In this document: one piece after another, positions 12,008 to 20,224 of the stretch
How the letters are laid out: each line of letters begins with the position of its first letter
Position numbering within the stretch: the first letter of the stretch is position 1
Assembly (NCBI RefSeq): GCF_001552635.1
Contig: NZ_BCRO01000077.1
Location: 26,902-90,901, forward strand
Direction: 5' to 3'
DNA: 64,000 bases
Source: Actinomadura hibisca NBRC 15177
GTDB lineage: Bacteria; Actinomycetota; Actinomycetes; Streptosporangiales; Streptosporangiaceae
Notes under the pieces: model-generated
Told to the model about the DNA's origin: nothing
Seen by the model: only the letters and a program-made list of their open reading frames with translations
Database searches by the model: none
Program-made: the position numbers and the translations under genes

Positions 12008-13341
12008 TTGACGGTCACCACCGATCCCTGCATCACCGGGCCGAACAGCAGCGCGGCGAGGTCGGACACCTGGTCGGCCGGGGTGCGGGTCAGCGGCCCG
12101 ACCACGTTCTTGATCTTTTCCTTCTCGCTCATGGTCCCGGGATCGACGAACACGTTCGACACCGCGCGACCGCGGCCGTTCGCCGTCGGGTGCGGGATCG
12201 GGTCATTGGGCGCGTGCGGGTTCTTCCACCACAGGTCGTCCTCTGTCCCGTCGCGCGCCAGGTAGTCGGGGAACGGGATCTGCGGGTTGGGCAGGTTGTA
12301 GCAGCGCGGCCCGCGCATGTCCTTGGCCTCGGGCCGGTCCAGCGGGTACTTGTAGGCCGGCCGCGGCTTGACGATCTCGATCGTCAGGTTGAAGGTCTTG
12401 CCGTTGCCGCCGACCCGGTCGGCCTCCGGGCCCAGCTTGAGCAGGCCGTTCAGCACGCACGGCAACGACGGCGAGTACTCGGCCAGCAGCGCCAGGCCGT
12501 CGCGGTTGGCGATGTTGAAGCCGATGATCTTGGGGGCGTTCTCCCGCATGAACCGGTTCCCGTTCCCCGCGAACCCGGTCACCATCGGGATGATGTCCTC
12601 GATCGTGCCCTGCTTGTCGGTGATGGTCTTGCTGGTGACGTTGAGGTTGCGCAACGTCTGGAGCAGGTCCGGGGCCGCGGCCGAGTAGATGTCGGACACG
12701 TCGGCCAGGCCGTTGAGGTCGTAGACCAGCGTCGACAGCTCGGGGTTGATCTTCTTGAGCAGCGCGTCGGTCTGCTCCAGGTTGCGGCCGAGCTGGTCGC
12801 CGCGGCCCTGGAGCGCCGTCGCCAGCGCGTTCAGGGTCGTGTTGAGCTTCTCGGGCCGCACCGCCTGGAGCAGCGGCAGCAGCTTGTTCAGCACCCGGTC
12901 GATCTCGATCGCCGACTGCGAGACGTCCTGCGGGATCGTCTGGCCCTTGCGCAGCCCCAGCGGCCCCGGCTGCTCCGGGATGCCGAGGTCGACGTACTTC
13001 TCGCCGAACAACGTCTTGGGCAGCAGCCGCGCCTGGACGTTGTTCGGGATCAGCTTGGCCTTGTCGGGGTCCAGCGCCAGGTCCAGCACCGCGCCCTTGT
13101 CGGTGGCGCGGGTCGAGCGCACCTCGCCGACGATCAGGCCGCGGACCTTCACGTCCGAGTGCGGCAGCAGCTGCAACCCGGCGCGCTGGGCGTCCACCTT
13201 CACCTTCACCACCGGGGTGAGGGCCTTGTTGAACAACGCCACGGTCAGCACCAGCAGCAGCGCCACCACCAGCAACATCGACACACCGAGCAACCGGTAG
13301 CGGACGTGCTCGGGCATGCCCTTCTGGACGGGAGTGCTCAT
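12004..13341 (-). CDS. Mce family substrate-binding subunit, MceA position
   Basis: 445 aa from the ATG at 13341, 7 nt after the stop of the second permease. It has a helix at about 17-40 (LLGVSMLLVVALLLVLTVALF), an MCE domain (VKVRGLIVGEVRST), a helical region and a CUP-like C-terminal domain with Cys in SLPCVLNG and GPRCYNLP. It is the first of the six tube subunits, and a GTGA overlap couples it to mceB. In mycobacteria MceA proteins determine much of the substrate preference; here the substrate is unknown. Confidence 0.93.
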   Translation of the reverse strand: MSTPVQKGMPEHVRYRLLGVSMLLVVALLLVLTVALFNKALTPVVKVKVDAQRAGLQLLPHSDVKVRGLIVGEVRSTRATDKGAVLDLALDPDKAKLIPNNVQARLLPKTLFGEKYVDLGIPEQPGPLGLRKGQTIPQDVSQSAIEIDRVLNKLLPLLQAVRPEKLNTTLNALATALQGRGDQLGRNLEQTDALLKKINPELSTLVYDLNGLADVSDIYSAAAPDLLQTLRNLNVTSKTITDKQGTIEDIIPMVTGFAGNGNRFMRENAPKIIGFNIANRDGLALLAEYSPSLPCVLNGLLKLGPEADRVGGNGKTFNLTIEIVKPRPAYKYPLDRPEAKDMRGPRCYNLPNPQIPFPDYLARDGTEDDLWWKNPHAPNDPIPHPTANGRGRAVSNVFVDPGTMSEKEKIKNVVGPLTRTPADQVSDLAALLFGPVMQGSVVTVK

Positions 13342-13348
13342 CGCCGCA

Positions 13349-14200
13349 TCACCCCGCGATCCGTACGGTCGTGGTGGCGCCCCAGATCGCCATGCCGAGG
13401 AACAGGTCCGCCACGTTGATCACCACGATGCTGGTGCGCACCGCCCGGCCCACCGCCACGCCGACGCCCGCCGGGCCGCCGCTGGCGTGGTAGCCGTAGT
13501 AGCAGTGGATCAGCATCACCAGCAGCGAGAACACGATCACCTTGCCGAACGACCACAGGATGTCGTTCGGTGGCAGGAACAGATGGAAGTAGTGGTCGTA
13601 GGTGCCGGTGGACTGGCCGTACCAGACCGTCACCACCAGGCGGGTCGCGCCGTAGGAGGCCAGCAGGCCCACGATGTACAGCGGGATCACCGCGATCATG
13701 CCGGCCAGCATCCGGGTGGTCACCAGGAACGGCATCGACGGGACCGCCATGACCTCCAGCGCGTCGATCTCGTCGGAGATCCGCATCGCGCCGAGCTGGG
13801 CGGTGAAGCCGCAGCCGACCGTGGCCGACAGCGCCAGCGCCGACACCAGCGGCGCGATCTCGCGGGTGTTGAAGTAGGACGCCACGAACCCGGTGAAGGC
13901 CGCGGTGCCGATCTGGTTCAGCGAGTTGTAGCCCTGGAGGCCGACCTGCGAACCGGTGAAGAACGTCATGAAGCCGACGATCACCACCGAGCCGCCGATC
14001 ACCGCCAGGCCGCCGGTGCCCAGCGACACCTCGGCCAGCAGCCGCAACACCTCGGTGCGGTAGCGGCGCAGCACCCGCAACGTCCAGGCGAACGCCCGGA
14101 CGTAGAACGACAGCTGGTGACCGAAGTCGTCCAGGCGCTGGAGCGGCGCGTTCACCACTCGGGAGACGGCCTTCCCCGTCTTGCCAGGGGCCGCGCTCAT
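13349..14200 (-). CDS. YrbE/MlaE-family permease B of the Mce transporter
   Basis: 283-aa integral membrane protein, ATG at 14200 with a good GGAGG site 10 nt upstream. It has five to six hydrophobic segments, and the MlaE signature region ALSATVGCGFTAQLGAMRIS is followed by DEIDALEVMAVPSMPFLV, the EQ-loop-like coupling helix that touches the ATPase. It forms the membrane channel with the partner permease. The 113-nt gap between the two yrbE genes is the widest inside the operon before mceA and holds nothing I recognise. Confidence 0.93.
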   Translation of the reverse strand: MSAAPGKTGKAVSRVVNAPLQRLDDFGHQLSFYVRAFAWTLRVLRRYRTEVLRLLAEVSLGTGGLAVIGGSVVIVGFMTFFTGSQVGLQGYNSLNQIGTAAFTGFVASYFNTREIAPLVSALALSATVGCGFTAQLGAMRISDEIDALEVMAVPSMPFLVTTRMLAGMIAVIPLYIVGLLASYGATRLVVTVWYGQSTGTYDHYFHLFLPPNDILWSFGKVIVFSLLVMLIHCYYGYHASGGPAGVGVAVGRAVRTSIVVINVADLFLGMAIWGATTTVRIAG

Positions 14201-14313
14201 CGCCTCGCCTCCGCTCGGCTGCGAGCGGCCGCCTTCGGCGCCGTCCTCTTTCGTCGCTTCGGTCGCAGGCTCCCTGCGCTCCTCAGACCAGACGGCGCCC
14301 GTCCGCTCGCCAT

Positions 14314-15165
14314 CTACATCCCCTTCTGCGGAACGAACTGGAAGTACAGCGCGGAGATGACGAAGTTCTCCAGGAACAGCAGCATGAACGTGATGACCAC
14401 CGTCTGGTTCACCGCGTCGCCCACGCCCTTGGGACCGCCCTTGGCGTTCAGCCCCTTGTAGGCCGCCACGAGCCCCGCCGTGATGCCGAACACGAACGCC
14501 TTGAACTCGGCCTGCAACAGGTCGGGCAGCTGCGCGATCGCGTTGAACGAGGCCAGGTAGGCACCGGGGGTGCCGTCCTGGAGCATCACGTTGAAGACGT
14601 AGCCGCCGACCAGGCCGACCACCGACACCAGGCCGTTGAGGAACAGCGCGATAAACGCGCACGCGAACATGCGCGGCACCACCAGGCGGTGCAGGGGGTT
14701 GATGCCCAGCACCTCCATGGCGTCGATCTCCTCGCGGATCTTCCGCGAGCCGATGTCGGCGCACATCGCCGAGCCCGCCGCGCCCGCGACCAGCAGCGAG
14801 GTGACCAGCGGGCTGGCCTCGCGCACGATCGCGACCACGGCGGTCGCACCGGTGTAGGACTGCGCGCCCAGCTGCCGGATCAGCCCGCCGACCTGCAGCG
14901 ACAGGATGCCGCCGAACGGGATGGCGACCAGCATCGTCGGCACCACCGTCACGCTGACGATGAACCACGACTGCTGGATGAACTCGCGCCACTGGAAGGG
15001 CATCTGGAACACCGCGCGGAAGGTGTCCAGCACCAGGGCGAAGAAGCGCCCCGGTTCCCTGATGGCGACATTGGCGGCACCGTCGGAGACCTTGCTCAGC
15101 GCGCCGGAGGACCGGCGGCGCCTCTTGCCCTCTCGCTGGTTCGCACCGATACCAGGAGTGGACAT
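14314..15165 (-). CDS. YrbE/MlaE-family permease A of the Mce transporter
   Basis: 283 aa, identical in length to its partner. The ATG at 15165 overlaps the last base of the ATPase stop codon (TGATG), which decides the start. An N-terminal cytoplasmic stretch rich in Arg/Lys (REGKRRRRSSG) precedes the membrane segments. The conserved coupling region reads SAMCADIGSRKIREEIDAMEVLGINPLHRLV. It pairs with the second permease and the ATPase to move lipid inward through the Mce tube. Confidence 0.93.
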   Translation of the reverse strand: MSTPGIGANQREGKRRRRSSGALSKVSDGAANVAIREPGRFFALVLDTFRAVFQMPFQWREFIQQSWFIVSVTVVPTMLVAIPFGGILSLQVGGLIRQLGAQSYTGATAVVAIVREASPLVTSLLVAGAAGSAMCADIGSRKIREEIDAMEVLGINPLHRLVVPRMFACAFIALFLNGLVSVVGLVGGYVFNVMLQDGTPGAYLASFNAIAQLPDLLQAEFKAFVFGITAGLVAAYKGLNAKGGPKGVGDAVNQTVVITFMLLFLENFVISALYFQFVPQKGM

Positions 15166-16217
15166 CAGTACGTGCCCCCACCGGGCCGCGGCGCTCCCGG
15201 AGCGGCCTGCCCGCCGGCCGCCGGGCTCGGGCTCATCGAGGCCACGTAGCGCGGCCACTCCTCCACCCAGTTGCGGCCCACGTCGTCGATGAACGACCCG
15301 GGCGGCGGGGTCACCCCGTGCGCGGCGCACCAGGCGCCCGGCGCGTGCTGGCCCGCGCGCACCCGGCCGTCGCTCGGCATGAGCTGCGGCGGGATGGGCG
15401 GCAGCTTGCCGACCTCCAGGCCCATCTTGGCCTCGGCCTCCAGCTCGGAGACGTCCTTCTCCTCCGACATGCCGATGGGGCCGACGCGGCGCGCGTTCAG
15501 GAACTGCCGGACCACCGGCTCCTCGCTGGACAACAACATCTCGCGCGGCCCGAACATCACCAGCTCGCGGCGGAACAGCAGCCCGATGTTGTCGGGCACC
15601 GTGCGCGCGGTGTTGATGTCGTGGGTCACGATCAGGAACGTCGCGCCGATCTGCGCGTTCAGGTCGACGATCAGCTGGTTCAGGTAGGCGGTGCGCACCG
15701 GGTCCAACCCCGAGTCCGGCTCGTCCACCAGCAGGATCTCCGGGTCCAGCACCAGCGCGCGGGCGAGGCCGGCGCGCTTCTTCATGCCGCCGGAGATCTC
15801 GCCGGGCAGCTTGCCCTCGGCGCCGAGAAGACCGACCATGTCCATCTTCTCCATGACGATGCGCTTCACCTCCGACTCGCTCTTCTTGGTGTGCTCGCGC
15901 AGCGGGAAGGCGATGTTGTCGAAGAGGTTCATCGACCCGAACAGCGCGCCGTCCTGGAACAGCACGCCGAACAGCTTGCGGGTGTCGTACAGCTGCGCCT
16001 CGGGCAGGTACGGCAGGTCCCGGTCACCGATCCAGATGTGGCCGCGGTCGGGCTTGAGCAGGCCGACCAGGGTCTTCAGGAAGACCGACTTGCCGGTACC
16101 GGAGGGACCCAGCAGGACCGAGACCTCTCCCGCGGGCAGGGTCAGCGACACGTCCTGCCAGATCGTCTGGCGGCCGAAGGACTTGGTCAGCCCCTCGACT
16201 CTGATTTCGACGCCCAC
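15165..16217 (-). CDS. mkl: ABC transporter ATP-binding protein (Mkl/MlaF type) of the Mce system
   Basis: 350-aa ATPase, GTG start at 16217 with AAAGGTGA upstream. Motifs: Walker A GPSGTGKS (about 37-44), signature ISGGMKKR, Walker B ILLVDEPDSGLDP and switch His in VTHD. The MlaF family usually has ISGGM at the signature, so this is the dedicated Mce energiser rather than a generic ABC protein. The C-terminal 100 residues are an added Pro/Gly/Ala-rich tail. It is the first gene of the mce operon. In M. tuberculosis the orphan mkl (Rv0655) also lies between rplJL and rpoBC, which makes this a positional orthologue. Confidence 0.94.
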   Translation of the reverse strand: MGVEIRVEGLTKSFGRQTIWQDVSLTLPAGEVSVLLGPSGTGKSVFLKTLVGLLKPDRGHIWIGDRDLPYLPEAQLYDTRKLFGVLFQDGALFGSMNLFDNIAFPLREHTKKSESEVKRIVMEKMDMVGLLGAEGKLPGEISGGMKKRAGLARALVLDPEILLVDEPDSGLDPVRTAYLNQLIVDLNAQIGATFLIVTHDINTARTVPDNIGLLFRRELVMFGPREMLLSSEEPVVRQFLNARRVGPIGMSEEKDVSELEAEAKMGLEVGKLPPIPPQLMPSDGRVRAGQHAPGAWCAAHGVTPPPGSFIDDVGRNWVEEWPRYVASMSPSPAAGGQAAPGAPRPGGGTY

Positions 16218-16448
16218 TCGTCACCTTTCGTCCAGGCCGGGGGAATCCGGAACCGTGAGGCGAGATAGCTACTCGGCTTCGCGCCGTGCGCCCGCCCGGC
16301 GGCGGGCGCCGGGGGGTGGAAGTTGTCGTCGCACCGTGCGTCCGCCTCGTTACTACTGCCGGGTAGCTGTGGCGGGTGCCACTACCGTAGCGGCCCGCGA
16401 CGGAAATGGAAGGGGCTGGTGGCCACAACAGCGACAAAATACGACGTT

Positions 16449-16468
16449 GTAAGACAATCGTTACTTAC
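16449..16468. promoter_or_regulatory. Dyad upstream of the mce operon, candidate operator
   Basis: GTAAG (16449-16453) and CTTAC (16464-16468) form an inverted repeat within an AT-richer island about 230 nt upstream of mkl. On the minus strand a weak promoter pairing (TGACGT, 15 nt, TACAAC) overlaps it. The rest of 16218-16864 (647 nt) shows no gene; the rplL-side end holds the hairpin at 16708-16754. Confidence 0.35.
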
Positions 16469-16707
16469 GTCACCCGAGAGACTACTGGTCCGAGAACGTG
16501 CACCTCAAGCCGGGGGTGAGGCGACGGCCGGGACCGGACGGGCCGTGGCGGGCCGCAGTTCCAGCGGGGGACTGAGGGGACGCTACGCCGCTCGCGAGCA
16601 CTCGCACAACCCACCCCTGTACGGACGCCGCCACCGCGTTTTATCACTCGCCGACAGTTTCGGCGCCCGCTTCGCGCCGGGAGGGTCTGGCCCGTCCCCC
16701 GGGAACG

Positions 16708-16754
16708 CCGAAGGCGGCCACCGCGTCCCGCGAGGGAGCGATGACCGCCTTCGG
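16708..16754 (-). terminator. Hairpin downstream of rplL
   Basis: CCGAAGGCGG (16708-16717) pairs perfectly with CCGCCTTCGG (16745-16754) across a 27-nt loop, about 110 nt past the rplL stop. Closer to the gene a smaller stem CCCCG/CGGGG (16819-16831) is also present. Together they probably end the rplJL transcript before mce. Confidence 0.6.
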
Positions 16755-16864
16755 ATGAGCACTGGAACCGCGAGCGGCTCCGGAAGCTCGAAAGCTCGGA
16801 GAAGCCTTACTGTTGCGACCCCGCGACGGGGCGATGAGCAGCGCAGGCTCTCCGGAGAAGGGCC

Positions 16865-17251
16865 TTACTTGACGGTGACCGTCGCGCCGGCCTTCTCCAG
16901 GGCCTCCTTGGCCTTCTCGGCCGTCTCCTTGTTGACCTTCTCCAGGAGCGGCTTCGGAGCGCCATCGACCAGGTCCTTGGCCTCCTTGAGGCCGAGCGAG
17001 GTCAGACCGCGCACCTCCTTGATGACCTGGATCTTCTTGTCGCCGGCGGCCTCGAGGATGACGTCGAACTCGTCCTGCTCCTCGGCGGCCTCGGCGGCCG
17101 GGGCGCCGGGGGCGCCGGCGGCGGCCATGGCCACGGGGGCGGCGGCCTTGACGTCGAAGACCTCTTCGAACTGCTTCACGAACTCGGACAGCTCAAGGAG
17201 GGTCATCTCCTTGAAAGCGTCGAGCAGCTCGTCGGTGCTGAGCTTCGCCAT
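16865..17251 (-). CDS. rplL: 50S ribosomal protein L7/L12
   Basis: 128 aa, the multicopy stalk protein that recruits translation factors. It has the N-terminal dimerisation helix pair (MAKLSTDELLDAFKEMTLLELSEF), an Ala/Pro-rich hinge (about 37-56), and the C-terminal factor-binding domain with KIQVIKEVRGLTSLGLKEAK. Normal length. It follows rplJ by 78 nt in the same transcript. Confidence 0.98.
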   Translation of the reverse strand: MAKLSTDELLDAFKEMTLLELSEFVKQFEEVFDVKAAAPVAMAAAGAPGAPAAEAAEEQDEFDVILEAAGDKKIQVIKEVRGLTSLGLKEAKDLVDGAPKPLLEKVNKETAEKAKEALEKAGATVTVK

Positions 17252-17329
17252 GATGTTTCCTCCGCTATGGCTTGAAACGTTCAGGGTGTTACTGGACCGC
17301 GGGGTCCTGGTTCCGGCGCGGGCCGGGAC

Positions 17330-17926
17330 CTACTCGGCGCTGGCCTCGTCCGCGGCGGCCTCGGCGGCCGGCGCGTCGTCGGCGGCCGGAGCCTCGGCGG
17401 TCTCGCCGGCCTCCGCGCGCTTGGCGCGCAGCGCCTCGGCGAGCTGGGCCGCCTGCGTCGGCAGGGCGTTGAACAGCGCGGCGGCGTTGGCCATCGAGCC
17501 CTTCATCGCACCGGCCAGCTTCGCGAGGAGCACCTCGCGCGACTCGAGGTCCGCGAGCTTGCCGATCTCGGTGGCGTCCATCGACTGGCCGTCGATGAAG
17601 CCGCCCTTGATCACCAGCAGCGGGTTCGCCTTGGCGAAGTCACGCAGGCCCTTGGCGGCCTCGACCACGTCGCCCTTGACGAACGCGATGGCCGACGGGC
17701 CTTCGAGCAGCTCACCGAACTGCTCGTCGACACCGGCCTCGTTCGCCGCGCGCTTGGTCAGCGTGTTCTTCACCACGGCGAACCTCGTGCTCTCGCCGAG
17801 GTTGGTGCGCAGCTCCTTGAGCTGCGCCACCGTGAGCCCGCGGTACTCGGTCAGCACGGCGCCGTTCGAGCTCTCGAACTCGCTCTTGAGCTCGGCGATC
17901 GCCGCGGCCTTCTCGGCCTTAGCCAT
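17330..17926 (-). CDS. rplJ: 50S ribosomal protein L10
   Basis: 198 aa. L10 anchors L7/L12 dimers to the ribosome. The N-terminal RNA-binding domain starts MAKAEKAAAIAELKSEF and contains TEYRGLTVAQLKELR. The C-terminus extends as an Ala/Glu/Asp-rich tail, a common actinobacterial trait. It has a strong GGAAGGAGG site before the ATG at 17926. It is expected to be autoregulated through the leader upstream. Confidence 0.98.
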   Translation of the reverse strand: MAKAEKAAAIAELKSEFESSNGAVLTEYRGLTVAQLKELRTNLGESTRFAVVKNTLTKRAANEAGVDEQFGELLEGPSAIAFVKGDVVEAAKGLRDFAKANPLLVIKGGFIDGQSMDATEIGKLADLESREVLLAKLAGAMKGSMANAAALFNALPTQAAQLAEALRAKRAEAGETAEAPAADDAPAAEAAADEASAE

Positions 17927-17958
17927 GTGGCCTCCTTCCGATTACCTGGGTGGGAAGC

Positions 17959-18018
17959 CGCCGGGGCGAAAAGGCTCTGAAAAACAGCGAACGCCCCGGC
18001 GCAGGTGCACGGGGCGTT
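17959..18018 (-). promoter_or_regulatory. L10 leader with two mutually exclusive stems
   Basis: In the transcript, segment A (from 18018-18011, AACGCCCC) can pair with B (GGGGCGTT, from 17997-17990). B together with its flank (18001-17992, CGCCGGGGCG) can instead pair perfectly over 10 bp with C (17968-17959, CGCCCCGGCG). A:B and B:C cannot form together. The element ends about 30 nt before the rplJ start. This is where L10 or L10-L12 complexes bind their own mRNA in other bacteria. The switch is inferred from pairing only. Confidence 0.6.
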
Positions 18019-18137
18019 AGGCAGGACCACGGAGGTCATGCGGAAGCTCTCGTCTCACCTACGCGGGCCGCCCGAACGAATTCGGGTCCTTCGGCCGCCC
18101 ATGGCTGGGCGGCGACCGGCGGTCTTCGGCAGACAAC

Positions 18138-18167
18138 AGCGTACGCGCAGCGGAGCGGTTTCGCCAA
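18138..18167 (-). promoter_or_regulatory. Predicted promoter of rplJL
   Basis: Minus-strand -35 TTGGCG (18167-18162) and -10 TACGCT (18143-18138) are separated by 18 nt. The start would be near 18131, giving a leader of about 205 nt that includes the alternative-stem element. Confidence 0.5.
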
Positions 18168-18253
18168 ACCGGCGGGGAAAGGCGGCGGGACCGTGGGCGA
18201 TCGCCCACGGTCCCGCGCCGTCCTCATGCCCTGTCCGGGGCGGTCCCCGTGGC

Positions 18254-19099
18254 TCAGCCGGTCAGGCCGGGGATGTTCGGGGTGCCGGTCTCGGCGGCCG
18301 GGGGCGCCGCCACGTCGACGGGCTTGCCGTAGTCGCTGAACACCATGGTGGTGTTGACCGCGCCCATCTGGGTCTGGAGCTTGTTGACCATCTTGCGCGG
18401 CAGCGAGTCGTCGCCGACCCACAGGTCGAACGCGATCGGGGCGTTGCCGAGCTGCGCGTAGGTCTTCTCCATCGCGGCACGGTTCTGCGGGTCGAGCTTG
18501 GCGAGCGCCTCCTGCGGCGAGACCGTGCCGGTGTAGTGCCGGGTCTGCACGCCGCCGACGTTCTCGGTGCCGACCTCGCGCACGTCCTTGGACGCGGTGA
18601 GCATCTTGGTCTGCTCGGCCGGGTTCTGCTGCTTGGACTGGTCCAGCATCTGCTTGAGGTTCATGCCGCCCGCCGCCTGGCCGGCCGAGGTCAGCGAGAT
18701 CCGCGCCCACGGCTTGCCGCCGTTCCGCGACGCCAGGGCGGGCATCTTCAGGTACATGTAGTCGCCGACGATCCGCGCCTCGTAGCCCGGCACCGTCTGG
18801 CCGCCCATCGACATCGACTTGACGTTCATCTGCATGGCGACGTCGGGCTTGGTGCGGGTGGCCACCGACATCTCCATCTTCATGGCGCCCTGCGTGAGCT
18901 GGCTGTCCACGATGACGTCGGCCTTGTAGCTGTCGGCCTTGCCCGCCTTCTCCGCGCTCTGGCCGAGGATCTGGGCGGCGCTGAGCCGGATGTTCTTGCC
19001 CGCCTCGCTGGCGCCCTCCTTGGCGTCCCCGAGACAGCCGGTCAGGGTCAGGGTGAGGCCGGCGGCGACCGCCGTCCCGGCGGCGAAACGACGGATCAT
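18254..19099 (-). CDS. LppX/LprAFG-like (LolA-fold) lipoprotein
   Basis: 281-aa exported lipoprotein. The signal MIRRFAAGTAVAAGLTLTL ends at the lipobox LTGC. The mature part resembles the actinobacterial lipoproteins of the LppX/LprG type, which bind lipids in a LolA-like half-barrel: repeated beta-strand stretches (SYKADVIVDSQ, MKMEMSVATRTK) and the conserved block GVQTRHYTGTVSPQEALAKLDPQ, then VGDDSLPRKM. The downstream neighbour in transcription is rplJ. A paralogue lies immediately upstream (19234-20100). Possible lipid hand-over to or from the Mce system is only an inference from proximity. Confidence 0.75.
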   Translation of the reverse strand: MIRRFAAGTAVAAGLTLTLTGCLGDAKEGASEAGKNIRLSAAQILGQSAEKAGKADSYKADVIVDSQLTQGAMKMEMSVATRTKPDVAMQMNVKSMSMGGQTVPGYEARIVGDYMYLKMPALASRNGGKPWARISLTSAGQAAGGMNLKQMLDQSKQQNPAEQTKMLTASKDVREVGTENVGGVQTRHYTGTVSPQEALAKLDPQNRAAMEKTYAQLGNAPIAFDLWVGDDSLPRKMVNKLQTQMGAVNTTMVFSDYGKPVDVAAPPAAETGTPNIPGLTG

Positions 19100-19233
19100 C
19101 AGGTTCTCCTCTGTGCGGTGGTCGACCGTGCGCCGGGCCGGACGGGCCGGACCGGCGCACGATGGGTCTGACGCACCGGAGACCTTACGGGTTCATCCGT
19201 ACCGATATGGAACGAACAACCCGATCAGCCGCC

Positions 19234-20100
19234 TCAGTTGCGCGGCGGGGGCGTGCCGCCCAGCAGGCCCTCCAGCGACAGCTGGCCGACCTGGTCGGCG
19301 GGCGGCGGGTTCACGCTGAACGACTTGCCGTAGTCGCTGTAGCGCACCTCGATCGACCCGTTGTGGCCGTTCGCGCCGCTGCCCTTGGACACCAGCTTGC
19401 GCGGCAGGTTGTCGCCGTCCGTCCACAGGTCGAAGTTGATCTTCTCGTCGGCGGCCTTCCCGCCGAACCGCTGCTCGACCTTCTGCCGGACCTGCGGGTC
19501 CAGCTTGGCGAGCGCCTCCCGGACCGTCACGGTGCCGGTGTAGTGCGTGGTCTTGACGCCGTCGAGGCTCTCCTCGCCGACCCGCCGCACGTCCTTGGAC
19601 GCGGTGAACATCTTGGTCTGCTCGGCCGGGTTGACCTGCTCCACCTGGTCGATGAGGCTCTTGACGTCGAACCCGGTGCGCTGGGCCATCTGGTTGGTGT
19701 CGATCCTCAGCCAGGGCTTGCCGCCCGCCACGAACTGCGCGAGCTGCGGCACCCGCGCGTACAGCACGTCGCCCGTGAAGATCGCCTGGCCCTGGACGCC
19801 GGACACCGCCTGGCCGCCCTTGCTGAACTCGTCCAGCTTGGCGCTGAACGCCAGCGTGGGCTTCAGCCGGAACTGCCCCGAGGCCCGCACCTTCCCCCCT
19901 TCGGCGCCGTCGGTCACCGTCAGCGCGGCCTTGAAGGTGTCGGCCTGCCCCGTCTTCTCCGAGGACTTCACCAGCACCTCGTTGGCGCTCAGCTTCATGG
20001 TGCCGGACGTACCGCTCGTCCCGTCCCCCGTGCACCCGGACAGGAGGAGGGCGGCACCGACCGCGGTGCCGCCCGCGGCGACGGCGTATCGACGCTTCAT
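19234..20100 (-). CDS. LppX/LprAFG-like (LolA-fold) lipoprotein, paralogue
   Basis: 288 aa with a lipoprotein signal ending LLLSGCTG. It shares with the next gene the block NPAEQTKMFTASKDVRRVGEE, then GVKTTHYTGTVTVREALAKLDPQ and DGDNLPRKLVSKG, so the two are tandem duplicates. The mature domain fits the LolA-like lipid-binding lipoprotein fold by pattern; no enzymatic residues are evident. The intergenic gap of 134 nt separates the pair, so each may have its own promoter. Confidence 0.75.
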   Translation of the reverse strand: MKRRYAVAAGGTAVGAALLLSGCTGDGTSGTSGTMKLSANEVLVKSSEKTGQADTFKAALTVTDGAEGGKVRASGQFRLKPTLAFSAKLDEFSKGGQAVSGVQGQAIFTGDVLYARVPQLAQFVAGGKPWLRIDTNQMAQRTGFDVKSLIDQVEQVNPAEQTKMFTASKDVRRVGEESLDGVKTTHYTGTVTVREALAKLDPQVRQKVEQRFGGKAADEKINFDLWTDGDNLPRKLVSKGSGANGHNGSIEVRYSDYGKSFSVNPPPADQVGQLSLEGLLGGTPPPRN

Positions 20101-20224
20101 GAGGATTGGGCCTCCCTGGTCGCCCTACTGATAGGACCAGTCTCACCGGAAGCGGCCGCTGCTACATCCCCCGCTGGTACGAATGCCCGCCCCGCCGGTA
20201 CGACCCGCGACGTAGCCCGCCCGG

